The notes: generated by a model from the sequence alone, not told the origin. A stretch of DNA of 64,000 nt from Patiriisocius sp047731265 (GCF_047731265.1 NZ_CP159835.1:1674001-1738000); one strand, 5' to 3'. Positions 43,052 through 53,178 are shown, counted from the stretch's first letter. Program-made: numbers and translations.

Positions 43052-44428
43052 ATGAAAAATAAGTTACTATTCTTAATATTACTTTTGAATTACAATATTT
43101 ATTCACAATACAGTAATTCTCAAGTGATACCTTCTAACCTTGATGGATTAAACTCAATATTCTCTGCAGACATAGACGGAGATGGAGATATGGATGTTGT
43201 CTCTACGTCAAAAAATGACAATAAATTAATTTGGTATGAAAACTCTGATGGAAATGGAACATTTACCAACCAACACATTTTAGAGACTCATAATGGTACA
43301 TTGCAAACTGTTTTTGCGGCTGATATTGATAACGATGACGACATAGATATAATTGCAGGGTATGGCTATTCTGTTGTATGGTACAGAAACTTAGATGGAT
43401 TAGGTAACTTTAGTGGAGAGCAAACTATAGCCTCAGATGACTTTATTTTATCTGTACAAGCTGCGGATATTGATGGAGATGGACATAAAGACATTATTTA
43501 TTCAGACACATATTCTGGTTCTAAAATACAGTGGTTAAAAAATACCGATGGTCAAGGTAATTTTGGGTCAAATCAAACTATAGCTTCTGGGATAATGGGC
43601 CCAAACTATTTTTCTGTAAATGACATTGATGGAGATGGAGATATGGATGTAGTTGCTTCATCTTATGATTCTTTCTTTCCGTATTTTTCAGAAAATAACA
43701 TTTCCTGGTATCAAAACATAGATGGAAACGGAAATTTTGGGCCAAAACAAACAATATTGATGAGTGCTGGTTCTCCAGAGGATATACTAACTTTAGATAT
43801 TGAAAATGATGGAGATTTAGATATTGTTGTTGCATCATTTTATGGTGACGAAGTTTATTGCTTAAAAAATCTTGATGGACTTGGCGGTTTCAGTGACAAA
43901 ATAGTTTTGGCTTCTACTTTAGATGGTGCAAAATCTCTTTTCAATTTTGATTTTGATAATGATGGGGATCAAGATATAGTTGTTGCATCTAATTTTGCGA
44001 ATAAAATCACCTTATTAGTAAATGATAGTTTCGGAAACTTTAATGAGGAAATAATTGTTTCAGAAAATGTAGATGGAGCTATTTCAGTTTTTGCATCAAA
44101 CATAGATGGTGATAACTACACAGATATTATTTCTGCATCAATCAATGATAATATTATTGCTTGGTATAGAAATGAATTTAATCTATCTATAGAATCAAAT
44201 GATTTTTTAGATTTATCGATTTATCCAAACCCAACAGAAAGCATACTGAGTATAGAATCCAAAACGGAAATAACCAAAATAGAGGTTTATAATCAACTTG
44301 GGCAATTAGTGGAACAAAATGAAAATAGAAATGAAATAAATATTTCAGGACTTTCTAAAGGGATCTATTTTTTAAGAATAGAAGATATAAATCAAAATTT
44401 TGAAATAAGAAAAATTGTAAAAAAATAA
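43052..44428 (+). CDS. Cassette 29: T9SS-secreted FG-GAP/VCBS repeat protein
   Basis: 458 residues. Signal MKNKLLFLILLLNYNIYSQ; seven or so FG-GAP-like repeats with calcium-binding DIDGDGDMDVV loops, then a type A T9SS sorting domain (LDLSIYPNPTESILSIES ... GIYFLRIED). Predicted surface beta-propeller. The IS3 insertion separates it from the cassette's left end by 1.3 kb, so its upstream region is now IS sequence. Confidence 0.9.
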   Translation: MKNKLLFLILLLNYNIYSQYSNSQVIPSNLDGLNSIFSADIDGDGDMDVVSTSKNDNKLIWYENSDGNGTFTNQHILETHNGTLQTVFAADIDNDDDIDIIAGYGYSVVWYRNLDGLGNFSGEQTIASDDFILSVQAADIDGDGHKDIIYSDTYSGSKIQWLKNTDGQGNFGSNQTIASGIMGPNYFSVNDIDGDGDMDVVASSYDSFFPYFSENNISWYQNIDGNGNFGPKQTILMSAGSPEDILTLDIENDGDLDIVVASFYGDEVYCLKNLDGLGGFSDKIVLASTLDGAKSLFNFDFDNDGDQDIVVASNFANKITLLVNDSFGNFNEEIIVSENVDGAISVFASNIDGDNYTDIISASINDNIIAWYRNEFNLSIESNDFLDLSIYPNPTESILSIESKTEITKIEVYNQLGQLVEQNENRNEINISGLSKGIYFLRIEDINQNFEIRKIVKK

Positions 44429-44435
44429 GAAATAC

Positions 44436-44570
44436 GTTTGCCAACACCGTATAAAATTTATGCTAACTTTAAAGAAAAATTGTAAAACCAAAACAGCCAA
44501 TAAACATTTGTACTAGTTTGAAAATCCTACAGATTTTAAGCCACACAAATCTTATACAATACCGTTGGCA
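44436..44570 (+). repeat. attC 29 (class B-like)
   Basis: R'' GTTTGCCAAC complements GTTGGCAAAC at the cassette start (41721), confirming that the IS3 lies inside the cassette. Outer arms GTATAAAATT and TCTTATAC. R' GTTGGCA at 44564. Confidence 0.85.
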
Positions 44571-44590
44571 AACATTATAAACAAGAAGAT

Positions 44591-46039
44591 ATGAAAAATG
44601 TTTTATTAACTATTGTAACCTTTTTATTCTGTTTTAATATTCCTATATATTCCCAAGAAGGAACTTTAGACCAAACCTTTGGTAACAATGGATTTTTCAA
44701 AATTAATTCACCAGATGGATTTTATGGTTCTTGTAATGAAATAGTTGTTGATCCATCTAATAATATTTTTTCAATTGGGAAAAGTTATATGGAAGTTAAT
44801 GATAATTATGAGCAAATTGTAGTAAAGTTATTACAAGACGGGAATCCTGATGCAACCTTTGGAGTTAATGGTATTGTAATCTTACCTAGTAATTTTGGAA
44901 CATTAAATAAAATTGATGTTCAAGATGATGGGAAAATCGTTATTTCCTCCAATTTGGACAATACTTTAAATATAATACGTCTTAATCTAGATGGAAGTTT
45001 CGATTCATCTTTTTCTAATGACGGTGTTTTTACAATTTCTGGAAATACATGGACTTTTTCAAGATCTATATTATTGTATGATAACCAAATCTTTATAGGA
45101 GGTAAAGTATCAAATAATTCTGTTATTTTTAAGTTAGATCAAAATGGCATTCTTGATTCAACTTTTGGAACTAATGGCTTTTTTTATTTATCATCTGCAA
45201 GTCGGGATATCGCCCTTCAAGTTGATAATCAAGGAATGTTATATTGTGCATATAGTGAACCTGCTGGAAATGATACTTTAGTTTTGCTTACCAAAATAAA
45301 TACTCAAGGAGAATTAGATATAACTTTTGGTTCAAATGGATCAATAGGCTTGTATGAAATTTATGGTGGTGGTTACGGAGAGTTAAAAATTATCAATAAT
45401 TCTCTTTATTTATTTGTAGGCTGGAGTGGTGAAGCTGGAGGTTTTAAAGGTCTATTTGCCAAAACAAATTTGAATGGAACACCAGATGCTTCTTTTGGAA
45501 ACAATGGAATATATGGCCATAGTTATAGATCTTATTCTTTCTTAGTTCAAAATGACAATAAAATATTATCTGGAGGTTTTCAACAATGGGATGATGGACC
45601 AGGGTTATTTAGACTTGATGCTTATGGTGAATTTGACAATTCATTTGGGAATAATGGAATGATAGAAGGTATTCTTACATCTTTTTACGATTTTAAATTT
45701 CAAGGTTCTGAAAATTTTCTAATTGGCGGTGCCACAAGTAATATAACTAATATTTCATATGCTATATCTAGGTATTCAATATTAAATCCTGACCTAAGTA
45801 TAAATCAAAATAGTTTAGAAGACTTTAAAATATATCCAAATCCGATTGAAACAGTTTTTAAAATTTATTCAGACCGTATCATAGAACAAATTAAAATTTA
45901 TGATATTTCAGGAAAACATATTAGAAATTATAATAAAACTGATAGTTATAATATCTCAAATTTTAAAAGTGGTCTATATTTATTAAAAGTGAAATTTGTA
46001 GATGGGAGTATTGTATTTAAAAAAATTGTGAAAAAATAA
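44591..46039 (+). CDS. Cassette 30: T9SS-secreted delta-60 repeat protein
   Basis: 482 residues. Signal MKNVLLTIVTFLFCFNIPIYSQ; delta-60-type repeats (GTLDQTFGNNGFF, GNPDATFGVNGIV, GSFDSSFSNDGVF, GTPDASFGNNGIY), a beta-propeller-forming repeat; type A T9SS sorting domain at the end (DFKIYPNPIETVFKIYS ... GLYLLKVKF). Shares its first 11 bases with cassette 29. Confidence 0.9.
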   Translation: MKNVLLTIVTFLFCFNIPIYSQEGTLDQTFGNNGFFKINSPDGFYGSCNEIVVDPSNNIFSIGKSYMEVNDNYEQIVVKLLQDGNPDATFGVNGIVILPSNFGTLNKIDVQDDGKIVISSNLDNTLNIIRLNLDGSFDSSFSNDGVFTISGNTWTFSRSILLYDNQIFIGGKVSNNSVIFKLDQNGILDSTFGTNGFFYLSSASRDIALQVDNQGMLYCAYSEPAGNDTLVLLTKINTQGELDITFGSNGSIGLYEIYGGGYGELKIINNSLYLFVGWSGEAGGFKGLFAKTNLNGTPDASFGNNGIYGHSYRSYSFLVQNDNKILSGGFQQWDDGPGLFRLDAYGEFDNSFGNNGMIEGILTSFYDFKFQGSENFLIGGATSNITNISYAISRYSILNPDLSINQNSLEDFKIYPNPIETVFKIYSDRIIEQIKIYDISGKHIRNYNKTDSYNISNFKSGLYLLKVKFVDGSIVFKKIVKK

Positions 46040-46046
46040 AAAACGT

Positions 46047-46181
46047 TTTGCCAACAACACCTATAATTCATTGCGGTTATATATTTGTTCGGAAATCCAA
46101 GCTTATTTATTAAATTCGTTGCTTAGCCGAAAAATCCTATCGGATTTATCCGCAACGCAATCATAGCCAAACCCGTTGTGC
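46047..46181 (+). repeat. attC 30
   Basis: R'' TTTGCCAAC complements GTTGGCAAA. Arms CCTATAATTCATTGCGG and CCGCAACGCAATCATAGC. R' GTTGTGC at 46175. Confidence 0.88.
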
Positions 46182-46205
46182 TTCATTACCACAAACCGCT
46201 AACCA

Positions 46206-46940
46206 ATGATAAAAATCTTTAGAAAAATTAGACAAAAATTACTCTCTGAAAACAAGTTCAGCAAGTATCTGATTTATGCAATGGGAGAAATTGTATTGGT
46301 TGTTATTGGAATTTTAATAGCGCTCAGCTTAAATAATTGGAATGAAGAACGAAAAGACCAAAATAAACTAGTTAACGTTTACAGGCTTATCGATAATGAC
46401 ATTAAAAATGATATTGAAGATTTGCAAAGAATTGTGGATTTCTACTCGGAGAAAAAATCTGTTTTTGAAAAAGTAGTAAATGACTCGATATCACCTAACC
46501 TTCTGGATAAAGGTCTTTCAAGATTATTGAATATTCATCCACATATTGTATTAAACAAAAAAGGGGTATCCCAATTAAAAGAATTGCAAATAAACGATAC
46601 ATTAGCCTTTTTTCTCGATGACATCTATGAGTGGATGGATACTAGAATGCTTTCGCTTGAAAATAGTATTTCAGCAGAAATGTTGGACCATGAAAAATAC
46701 TTGAGAGACCATTATGAATGGTATCCCGAATGGAGGACAAATACTATTGCGCAAGATTTGAGTAATAAAGAATTACACGATTATTTTTTGAGTGACCCTA
46801 CTTATCGCAATCGAGTTACGTTTATTTACGCTCTAATTAAACGTTATACTGGAATGCTCAATGCTTTGATTAGAGGTCTCACCGAATTTCAGGAACAAGT
46901 TGATGAAATTATAAAAGAAGCAGATGATAAAATTCTTTAG
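46206..46940 (+). CDS. Cassette 31, gene 1: DUF6090 protein
   Basis: 244 residues, MIKIFRKIRQKLLSENKFSKY signature and a single membrane helix (GEIVLVVIGILIALSLNNW). Paralogous to cassette 24. Overlaps the next gene by 17 bp, so translation is coupled. Confidence 0.88.
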   Translation: MIKIFRKIRQKLLSENKFSKYLIYAMGEIVLVVIGILIALSLNNWNEERKDQNKLVNVYRLIDNDIKNDIEDLQRIVDFYSEKKSVFEKVVNDSISPNLLDKGLSRLLNIHPHIVLNKKGVSQLKELQINDTLAFFLDDIYEWMDTRMLSLENSISAEMLDHEKYLRDHYEWYPEWRTNTIAQDLSNKELHDYFLSDPTYRNRVTFIYALIKRYTGMLNALIRGLTEFQEQVDEIIKEADDKIL

Positions 46941-47724
46941 AAAAATTAGACAAAAAATGCTAACTGAAAACAAATTCAGTAAGTATTTACTTTATGCAAT
47001 TGGAGAAATAGTGCTCGTGGTTATCGGAATTTTAATTGCTTTACAGATTAATAGTTGGAATCAAAATATACAAAATAGAAAACAAGAACAGCTAATTCTA
47101 TCACAACTATTAAAAGAGTATTCGAATAATCTAAACCAAATAGAACAAAAAATAGATATAAGAAATGATATATTGAACTCCAGTTTTAAGCTATTAAAAT
47201 ATAGAACAGAAAAGCCAGAACTAATTCTACAGGATAGTCTTAACGTTCATCTTTCTCGAATTTCCATCCGACCTACTTTCGACCCACAGCTTAGTGTAAG
47301 TAATGAATTGATAAATTCTGGAAAGCTCTATTTATTGGAAAACATTGATTTAAGAAACAATATCACATCATTTTCAAGTTATTTAAGTGAACTAAGTGAA
47401 GAAGAATTAATAATTGTGAAGTTAACAGAAGAGCGTTTAATTCCTTTCTTAATAGAAAATTATCAAATTGGAGGAATGCAAATGATTTTTATGGAAGACA
47501 AACAAATAAGGGGAAAATTTGCGATTGGGAGCTTAAAAGAATATCAATCCACGAAAGACTTAGTATCTAAATCAGATTTCAAACCTTTGTTGATTCATCC
47601 TGATTTTGAAGATTATTTATTTCAAATGATAAGTTATACGAGATATACTAATGAACAATCTGAAGGCGTAAAAGAAAAGATTGAAAGTATTGTAGATATG
47701 ATTAAAAAAGAAGTTGAAAAATAA
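46924..47724 (+). CDS. Cassette 31, gene 2: DUF6090 protein
   Basis: 266 residues with the same N-terminal signature and membrane helix as gene 1 (GEIVLVVIGILIALQINSW), but a different extracytoplasmic helical domain. A tandem pair of a family known mainly from flavobacteria; role unknown. Confidence 0.88.
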   Translation: MIKFFRKIRQKMLTENKFSKYLLYAIGEIVLVVIGILIALQINSWNQNIQNRKQEQLILSQLLKEYSNNLNQIEQKIDIRNDILNSSFKLLKYRTEKPELILQDSLNVHLSRISIRPTFDPQLSVSNELINSGKLYLLENIDLRNNITSFSSYLSELSEEELIIVKLTEERLIPFLIENYQIGGMQMIFMEDKQIRGKFAIGSLKEYQSTKDLVSKSDFKPLLIHPDFEDYLFQMISYTRYTNEQSEGVKEKIESIVDMIKKEVEK

Positions 47725-47728
47725 CGAA

Positions 47729-47798
47729 AGCACAACAATATGTATAGTGCATAGCTACCCTGCGGGATAGCTAAGACACCATACATTGGACGCTGTGG
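47729..47798 (+). repeat. attC 31 (short class, degenerate R')
   Basis: R'' AGCACAAC complements GTTGTGCT. Stem around CTACCC-TGC-GGGATAG. R' reads GCTGTGG at 47792 instead of GTT. Confidence 0.82.
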
Positions 47799-47829
47799 AA
47801 ATATTAGAGAACTACCGAAAAGAAAATAA

Positions 47830-48546
47830 ATGAATTGTAAAAATTGTAGTACCAAAATAAATCAAAACTATTGCCCAGACTGCGGACAACCAACAAAACT
47901 TAAAAGAATTGATGGACAATACATTTTATCTGAGATTGGAAGTGTTTTGAATTTTGACAAAGGAATACTTTTTACAATAAGAGAATTACTATTAAGACCT
48001 GGACAAAGTGTTAGGAAATTTGTTTCAGATGATAGAAATAGACTTGTGAAACCTATTATTTTCATAATTATAACTTCTTTAATCTATTCACTTATTAATC
48101 ATTTTTTTCATATTGAAGACAGTTATGTGAAATTTGAAGAAGGAAAACAATCGACAACGGGTTATATTTTTAAATGGATTCAAGACCATTATGGTTATGC
48201 AAATATTATTATGGGAATATTTATTGCTTTTTGGACAAAACTGTTCTTTAGAAAATATAATTATAACTTTTTTGAGATTTTAATTTTATTATGTTTTGTA
48301 ATGGGAATGGGAATGTTAATTTATTCATTTTTCGCACTCTTCCAAGGCCTAATTCAAATTGATTTAATGCAGATTGCAGGTATTTTGGGTTTTCTTTATT
48401 CTGCTTGGGCAATCGGACAGTTTTTTGACAAAAGCAAATTTTCAAATTATGTTAAAGCACTTTTTTCATATTTTATAGGATTTTTAACATTCTCTTTGAC
48501 AGCAATATTAATCGGAACTTTAATTGACTTAATCTTTAAACATTAA
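47830..48546 (+). CDS. Cassette 32, gene 1: DUF3667 membrane protein
   Basis: 238 residues. N-terminal zinc ribbon (CKNCSTKINQNYCPDCGQ), the family block LNFDKGILFTIRELLLRPGQSVRKFV, and four or five membrane helices. DUF3667 is common in Bacteroidota with no known role. Confidence 0.92.
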   Translation: MNCKNCSTKINQNYCPDCGQPTKLKRIDGQYILSEIGSVLNFDKGILFTIRELLLRPGQSVRKFVSDDRNRLVKPIIFIIITSLIYSLINHFFHIEDSYVKFEEGKQSTTGYIFKWIQDHYGYANIIMGIFIAFWTKLFFRKYNYNFFEILILLCFVMGMGMLIYSFFALFQGLIQIDLMQIAGILGFLYSAWAIGQFFDKSKFSNYVKALFSYFIGFLTFSLTAILIGTLIDLIFKH

Positions 48547-48547
48547 A

Positions 48548-48739
48548 ATGGGAAATAACAAAAAAACAAATATTATTCCAATCCTTCTAGTATTCACTTT
48601 AGGGATGGCAACCTTTAACCAATTCGATTTTGAAAAATTTGAATTTGAAAAACCTGTACTCTCGATTGTTTATATAATTGGATTTGCACTCTCTATCTAT
48701 TTGCTTGTAAAAAAAGATAAAAATCAACCAAAAGAATAA
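48548..48739 (+). CDS. Cassette 32, gene 2: small two-helix membrane protein
   Basis: 63 residues; helices IIPILLVFTLGMATF and VLSIVYIIGFALSIYLLV. Starts 1 bp after the DUF3667 stop, so co-translated. Unknown function. Confidence 0.6.
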   Translation: MGNNKKTNIIPILLVFTLGMATFNQFDFEKFEFEKPVLSIVYIIGFALSIYLLVKKDKNQPKE

Positions 48740-48745
48740 AATAAA

Positions 48746-48879
48746 GCCACTAACAAAGTATAAAAATAATAGCCTGAAATTGTAGTAAATAGGTACATTA
48801 AAGTCCGCATTAACATTAGTAATAAATTGAAAAACTTTACTTCCGAAATCGGCTACTATTCTTATACAAACCTTTAGCA
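48746..48879 (+). repeat. attC 32 (degenerate R')
   Basis: R'' GCCACTAAC does not match the mutated cassette start well. Arms GTATAAAAATAATAGCC and GGCTACTATTCTTATAC. R' reads TTTAGCA at 48873 where GTTAGCA is expected from cassette 33's end. Confidence 0.78.
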
Positions 48880-48910
48880 TTTATTAAATACTTACATAGA
48901 ATTACAAATC

Positions 48911-50803
48911 ATGATTCAAAAAAAAAGCTGGAAATTTTGGACAAGTAGAACGATACTAATTCTATTTATCATTGGAGGTATATGGCTTACAAACCTTATC
49001 TGGTTCAAACCCTTTAACATCAATCATTTTTATGAAAAAGCCTTGATTGGACTTGTTATAAACAACCCTGAGTTGATTACTGAATTAGGATTACCTGTGC
49101 TCTATGATATTACCAAAGATGAACTTAACGATATTTCTGATACTAAAAAATGGGAAGCCTTCAATCTATCAAAAGAAAATTACGAAACCTTGCTGAGCTA
49201 TGATTTTGACAATCAATCACCAGACAATCAACTCAATACCAAAATATTTAAATATTTCATGGAGGTAGGATACTTTCTAGATATTGGTTTGCAGGGAGAA
49301 CCATTTCTTTACCACGACTATCCTGTAAAACAAGTGCTTGGAGTACAGAGTGAATTACCAAGTTTGCTAGAAAATTCTCACAAACTCAAGAATGAAAGTG
49401 ATATTAAAGCATATATCTCCAGACTATCAAAATTTGACACCAAATTTTTGCAGCTCATAGAGAACCTTAAAATAAGAGAATCAAAAGGCATTATCCCACC
49501 GAAATTTATTAATACGATAGTACTTGATGAGATGAAGGAATTTATTGGACTTCAAAAAGATTCTTTGACTGATAATACAATGGGCAAAACCTTTGCAGTG
49601 ACTTCAAATATCCTCTATGCCAATTTTGAAACTAAAGTGGATGCAATAGATGATATTTCTGAAGACCACAAAGCAACTTATAAAAAACAGGTTGTAGAGG
49701 CTATTGAACTAATAGTGTTTCCTGCTTACCAAAGGTTAATTGATTATATCGAAAAGCTAAATGTTAATGCAACTAACGATGCAGGTGTTTGGAAGCTTCC
49801 TAATGGCGATGAGTACTACCGCTTTATGCTAAAAGTAAATACCTCCACAGATCTAAACCCTGAAGAGTTATATAGTCTTGGCCTTTCAGAAGTCGAAAGA
49901 ATCAAAGAAGAAATGAATACAATCTTGGAAGCCGAAGGCTATGCAGACTCTACTAAAACAATTGGAGATATTATTCAAATACTGAACAAAGAAGAGCGTT
50001 TTCTATACCCTAATAATGATGCTGGCCGCGAGATGATTATTGCAGAATACAACCGGATACTAGATGAAATAAAGCAGGGGCTTGGAGAAGCTTTTGAAAT
50101 TACTCCAAAAGCAGATTTAGAAGTGAAGCGAGTCCCTCAATTCAAAGAAGAAGGCTCACCATTTGCTTATTATGCGAGTCCCGCTCAAGATGGCTCACAA
50201 GGAGGCGTATTTTTTGCTAATTTAAGAAGCCCAAAGGATATTGTTAAATTCGGTATGAAAACTTTAGCCTATCACGAAGGCATTCCTGGTCATCATTTTC
50301 AATCAGCAATTCAAGTTGAATTAGAGGGTTTGCCTACTTTTAGGAATATTCTTTTTTTTCCAGCTTATTCCGAGGGCTGGGCTCTATATACCGAACAATT
50401 AGCATTTGAATTAGGCTTTTATGAAAACGACTCATTTGGTAATTTGGGAAGATTACAAGCTGAAATCTTTAGGTCTGTTCGATTAGTCGTGGATGTCGGG
50501 ATACATTATAAAAAATGGACACGAGAAGAAGCCATTGAATATATGGTGGCGAATACTGGTTTGCCAACCATTGTTGTCATCTCTGAGATTGAGCGTTATA
50601 TTGTATTACCAGGTCAAGCCTGTGCTTACAAGGTAGGGATGATGAAAATTTTAGCATTAAGAGAAAAGGCGAAACAAGAGCTCGGCAATAAATTCAAGTT
50701 GCCAGAATTCCACAATGCTATTTTGAAAAATGGTGCTGTTCCTTTAGATATTTTAGAGGAGATTATTGACGATTATATACATGTAACATTGGAAAAGGGA
50801 TAA
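48911..50803 (+). CDS. Cassette 33: DUF885 family metalloprotein
   Basis: 630 residues. One N-terminal membrane anchor (ILILFIIGGIWLTNLIW) and a large alpha-helical DUF885 domain with HEGIPGHH (zinc-binding HExxxxH-like), PAYSEGWALYTEQLA and the PGQACAYKVG end. The family resembles M32-like carboxypeptidases; peptidase activity is likely but not shown. Full length. Confidence 0.92.
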   Translation: MIQKKSWKFWTSRTILILFIIGGIWLTNLIWFKPFNINHFYEKALIGLVINNPELITELGLPVLYDITKDELNDISDTKKWEAFNLSKENYETLLSYDFDNQSPDNQLNTKIFKYFMEVGYFLDIGLQGEPFLYHDYPVKQVLGVQSELPSLLENSHKLKNESDIKAYISRLSKFDTKFLQLIENLKIRESKGIIPPKFINTIVLDEMKEFIGLQKDSLTDNTMGKTFAVTSNILYANFETKVDAIDDISEDHKATYKKQVVEAIELIVFPAYQRLIDYIEKLNVNATNDAGVWKLPNGDEYYRFMLKVNTSTDLNPEELYSLGLSEVERIKEEMNTILEAEGYADSTKTIGDIIQILNKEERFLYPNNDAGREMIIAEYNRILDEIKQGLGEAFEITPKADLEVKRVPQFKEEGSPFAYYASPAQDGSQGGVFFANLRSPKDIVKFGMKTLAYHEGIPGHHFQSAIQVELEGLPTFRNILFFPAYSEGWALYTEQLAFELGFYENDSFGNLGRLQAEIFRSVRLVVDVGIHYKKWTREEAIEYMVANTGLPTIVVISEIERYIVLPGQACAYKVGMMKILALREKAKQELGNKFKLPEFHNAILKNGAVPLDILEEIIDDYIHVTLEKG

Positions 50804-50809
50804 GTAAAC

Positions 50810-50944
50810 AAATGCTAACACCGTATAAAATTAATTGCTGGTAAAAGACTATTTACGAAAGTTCTTGCGGACTTTCTATTCGGTTTTTATTTGCTAACTT
50901 TAGTGCTTAAACCACGCAACTAATCTTATACAACAACGTTGTCT
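50810..50944 (+). repeat. attC 33 (class B)
   Basis: R'' AAATGCTAAC complements TTAGCATTT of the mutated start. Arms GTATAAAATTAATTGC and GCAACTAATCTTATAC. R' GTTGTCT at 50938. Confidence 0.88.
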
Positions 50945-51119
50945 TTAATGCTAAAAATATTGCTAAACCACAAAGTTCAGACTTTAGTTCAAAGTCATTT
51001 AAAAAAAAAATTGAAAATAATTGTGGTATATTACATTCAAACGCGAACTGAGAATCGACATAAAATTTAGTGATTATCGGATTTTACTTATATGTAGCGC
51101 TTTTTTGTTTTACAGTAAG

Positions 51120-51204
51120 TACTTGTGTCATGTTACTGTCGTATTGGTGTCATGACTATGTCTCAATGCTTACAGCACCAGCAAGAGCTTATTGATTAGC
51201 TTTG
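51120..51204 (+). promoter_or_regulatory. Promoter and repeated TGTCAT motifs of the cassette 34 regulator
   Basis: TAGCTTTG (51197-51204) is a TAnnTTTG box. Upstream, GTGTCATGTTAC, TGTCGTATT and GTGTCATGAC occur within 40 bp. A similar cluster precedes the related regulator of cassette 38. Candidate autoregulatory operator. Confidence 0.55.
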
Positions 51205-51235
51205 CATAATAAATAATATTAAAAGCAAAATAATA

Positions 51236-51700
51236 ATGGATTCTAATACAATTAATTTAAGAGATATTAAAAAAATGAGATTAGAGCGACATTGGTCTCA
51301 AGAACAATTAGCAGAAATGAGCGGGTTAAGTATAAGAACTATTCAACGAATAGAAAACGGAGAAAATGCTGGTTTAGAATCATTAAAATCTTTGGCATCT
51401 GTCTTTGAAACCAATATTACCGATTCGGATAAGAAAGAAGAAATAGAACAAATTAGAAAAGAAGAAGAATATGTTCAAAATGTAAAAGGGTTTTATGGAT
51501 TTATTGCGCTAGCTATATTAAGCTTGGTTGGATTTTTTATTCTTGCGCTTTTTGATTCTGATTCAGAAGGCTGGTTTTTATTTTTTTATATGCTGATTTT
51601 TTATGCGCTTGCTCTGGGAGCTGCTTTTCTTAATATTTTTGATTTCTTTGGGGAAAATTGGAAAAGAAAGATGATTAATAAGAAATACAAGAAGAATTAA
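51236..51700 (+). CDS. Cassette 34: XRE-type HTH protein with 2TM domain
   Basis: 154 residues: helix-turn-helix (MRLERHWSQEQLAEMSGLSIRTIQRIENGENAGLESL) joined to two membrane helices (GFIALAILSLVGFFILALF; FLFFYMLIFYALALGAAFL), the 2TM-type layout common in Bacteroidota. A membrane-tethered regulator; target unknown. Carries its own promoter. Confidence 0.85.
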   Translation: MDSNTINLRDIKKMRLERHWSQEQLAEMSGLSIRTIQRIENGENAGLESLKSLASVFETNITDSDKKEEIEQIRKEEEYVQNVKGFYGFIALAILSLVGFFILALFDSDSEGWFLFFYMLIFYALALGAAFLNIFDFFGENWKRKMINKKYKKN

Positions 51701-51742
51701 TTTTTTATACATTAATAAGGAATTAGAAAGTTGAAAAGAACT

Positions 51743-51876
51743 AAAGACAACACCGTATATAATTTATTACTAGTTCTAGCTTACTTACGAAAGTCCTCGC
51801 GGACTTTCTATTCAGTAATTATTTGCTAAATCAGGTGCTTGAAACACGCAACTAGCCATATACAAAGACGTTAGCT
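51743..51876 (+). repeat. attC 34 (class B)
   Basis: R'' AAAGACAAC complements GTTGTCTTT. Nested GAAAGTCCTCGCGGACTTTC hairpin. R' GTTAGCT at 51870. Confidence 0.9.
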
Positions 51877-51912
51877 TTAATGCGTTAGAACCTTCTCGAA
51901 TCTTAATAATAA

Positions 51913-53055
51913 ATGAATCTCGAAATACTTGATTTTATAATAGTAATTGGCATAGTGCAAGGTGTTCTATTTTCCTTGGCAATATTATTTTCTAAATATT
52001 TCAAAAGTTCTACCAATACTTATTTGGGAATTAGCATGTTAATTGGAATATTAACAAATGTGCAATACTTAGCAGTTAAATACCATTGGTATAGTGAGTT
52101 TCCTAAATTTGCTATTTTTGAAGACATTGAACTCGTTTTACTCCTCCCCATTACACTTCTGTTCTATTATGTGAAGTTTTTGTACCCTAAATTTAAATTA
52201 CAAAATAAGTATAAACTATTATTTTTACCATTCTCCATCTCCGTTCTTGTTAATTTGTATGTGGGAGGACACGCCCATTTTAAGTTATATAGCCTTGAGG
52301 ATCTTTATTGGGTTCCCCCTTTTTATACAGTAGAATACTTCTTTTCTATTGTCTTAAATATTATTATTCTGGTGGTTACATATGTGCTATTATTCAAAAA
52401 AACGAATACAGAACATCCGTTAGTCAACCATAGTTTAAAATGGATTAAACTGTTTTTCTATTTTCATGTGGCAATAATAATCACATGGATTTCTCTAGAG
52501 GTTGTTGAAAAGGCATATCCCAACGATTTCAACTTTATACTTTGGCTTATTTTAAACTTGCTGTTCTATTGGGTGGGCTATATTGGAATTTTTAAATTTA
52601 GATTGGCTAGAAATCGATATGAAATAAGAAAACTTATTGATAAAGAAGTAAAAACAGAAACTATAGAAGTTTCTATAAAGGACAAAAAAACGGAATTAAC
52701 TCAAGACAAAGACAATGAATACCTGCAAGACTTAGTAAGCATTTTAGAAAATGAATATATATATAGAGATCCAAAATTAAGTAGAAACGATATGGCAAAT
52801 AGACTAGGCATAAGTGTTGGTTATTTGTCTCAGATGATAAATAATAATTCTAAAAAGAGTTTTTCGGACTATATTAATTATTATCGTGTTGAAGACGTAA
52901 AGCAGATGGTTTTAAATACCGATTTCAATAAATACAGTATGCTTGCCATTGGTTTGGAAGCAGGCTATAACTCTAAATCTGCATTTTATTCTGGTTTTAA
53001 AAAAGAAACGGGTTTAACACCTTCTGAGTTCAAAAAAAGCCATCAAATTTCTTAA
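51913..53055 (+). CDS. Cassette 35, gene 1: membrane AraC-family regulator
   Basis: 380 residues: six or seven N-terminal membrane helices, then a C-terminal AraC/XylS DNA-binding domain (NDMANRLGISVGYLSQMINNNSKKSFSDYINYYRVEDVKQ and AIGLEAGYNSKSAFYSGFKKETGLTPSEF). This 7TM-AraC layout is typical of flavobacteria and probably senses a membrane or external signal. It likely controls the lipoprotein downstream. Confidence 0.9.
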   Translation: MNLEILDFIIVIGIVQGVLFSLAILFSKYFKSSTNTYLGISMLIGILTNVQYLAVKYHWYSEFPKFAIFEDIELVLLLPITLLFYYVKFLYPKFKLQNKYKLLFLPFSISVLVNLYVGGHAHFKLYSLEDLYWVPPFYTVEYFFSIVLNIIILVVTYVLLFKKTNTEHPLVNHSLKWIKLFFYFHVAIIITWISLEVVEKAYPNDFNFILWLILNLLFYWVGYIGIFKFRLARNRYEIRKLIDKEVKTETIEVSIKDKKTELTQDKDNEYLQDLVSILENEYIYRDPKLSRNDMANRLGISVGYLSQMINNNSKKSFSDYINYYRVEDVKQMVLNTDFNKYSMLAIGLEAGYNSKSAFYSGFKKETGLTPSEFKKSHQIS

Positions 53056-53124
53056 AATACTGAAAAATGTGTCCATAATTGTTCAGTTATAACTATTTGG
53101 GACTCTCAAGCCTAAGTGCCCTAG

Positions 53125-53132
53125 TACCTTTG
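53125..53132 (+). promoter_or_regulatory. Promoter -7 element of the cassette 35 lipoprotein
   Basis: TACCTTTG fits TAnnTTTG, 46 bp before the next start. The TTG at 25 bp is more distant than usual. Confidence 0.45.
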
Positions 53133-53178
53133 CTCAAAATATAATTAACGCCTAAATAAAGGCGAAAAAATTAAAACA

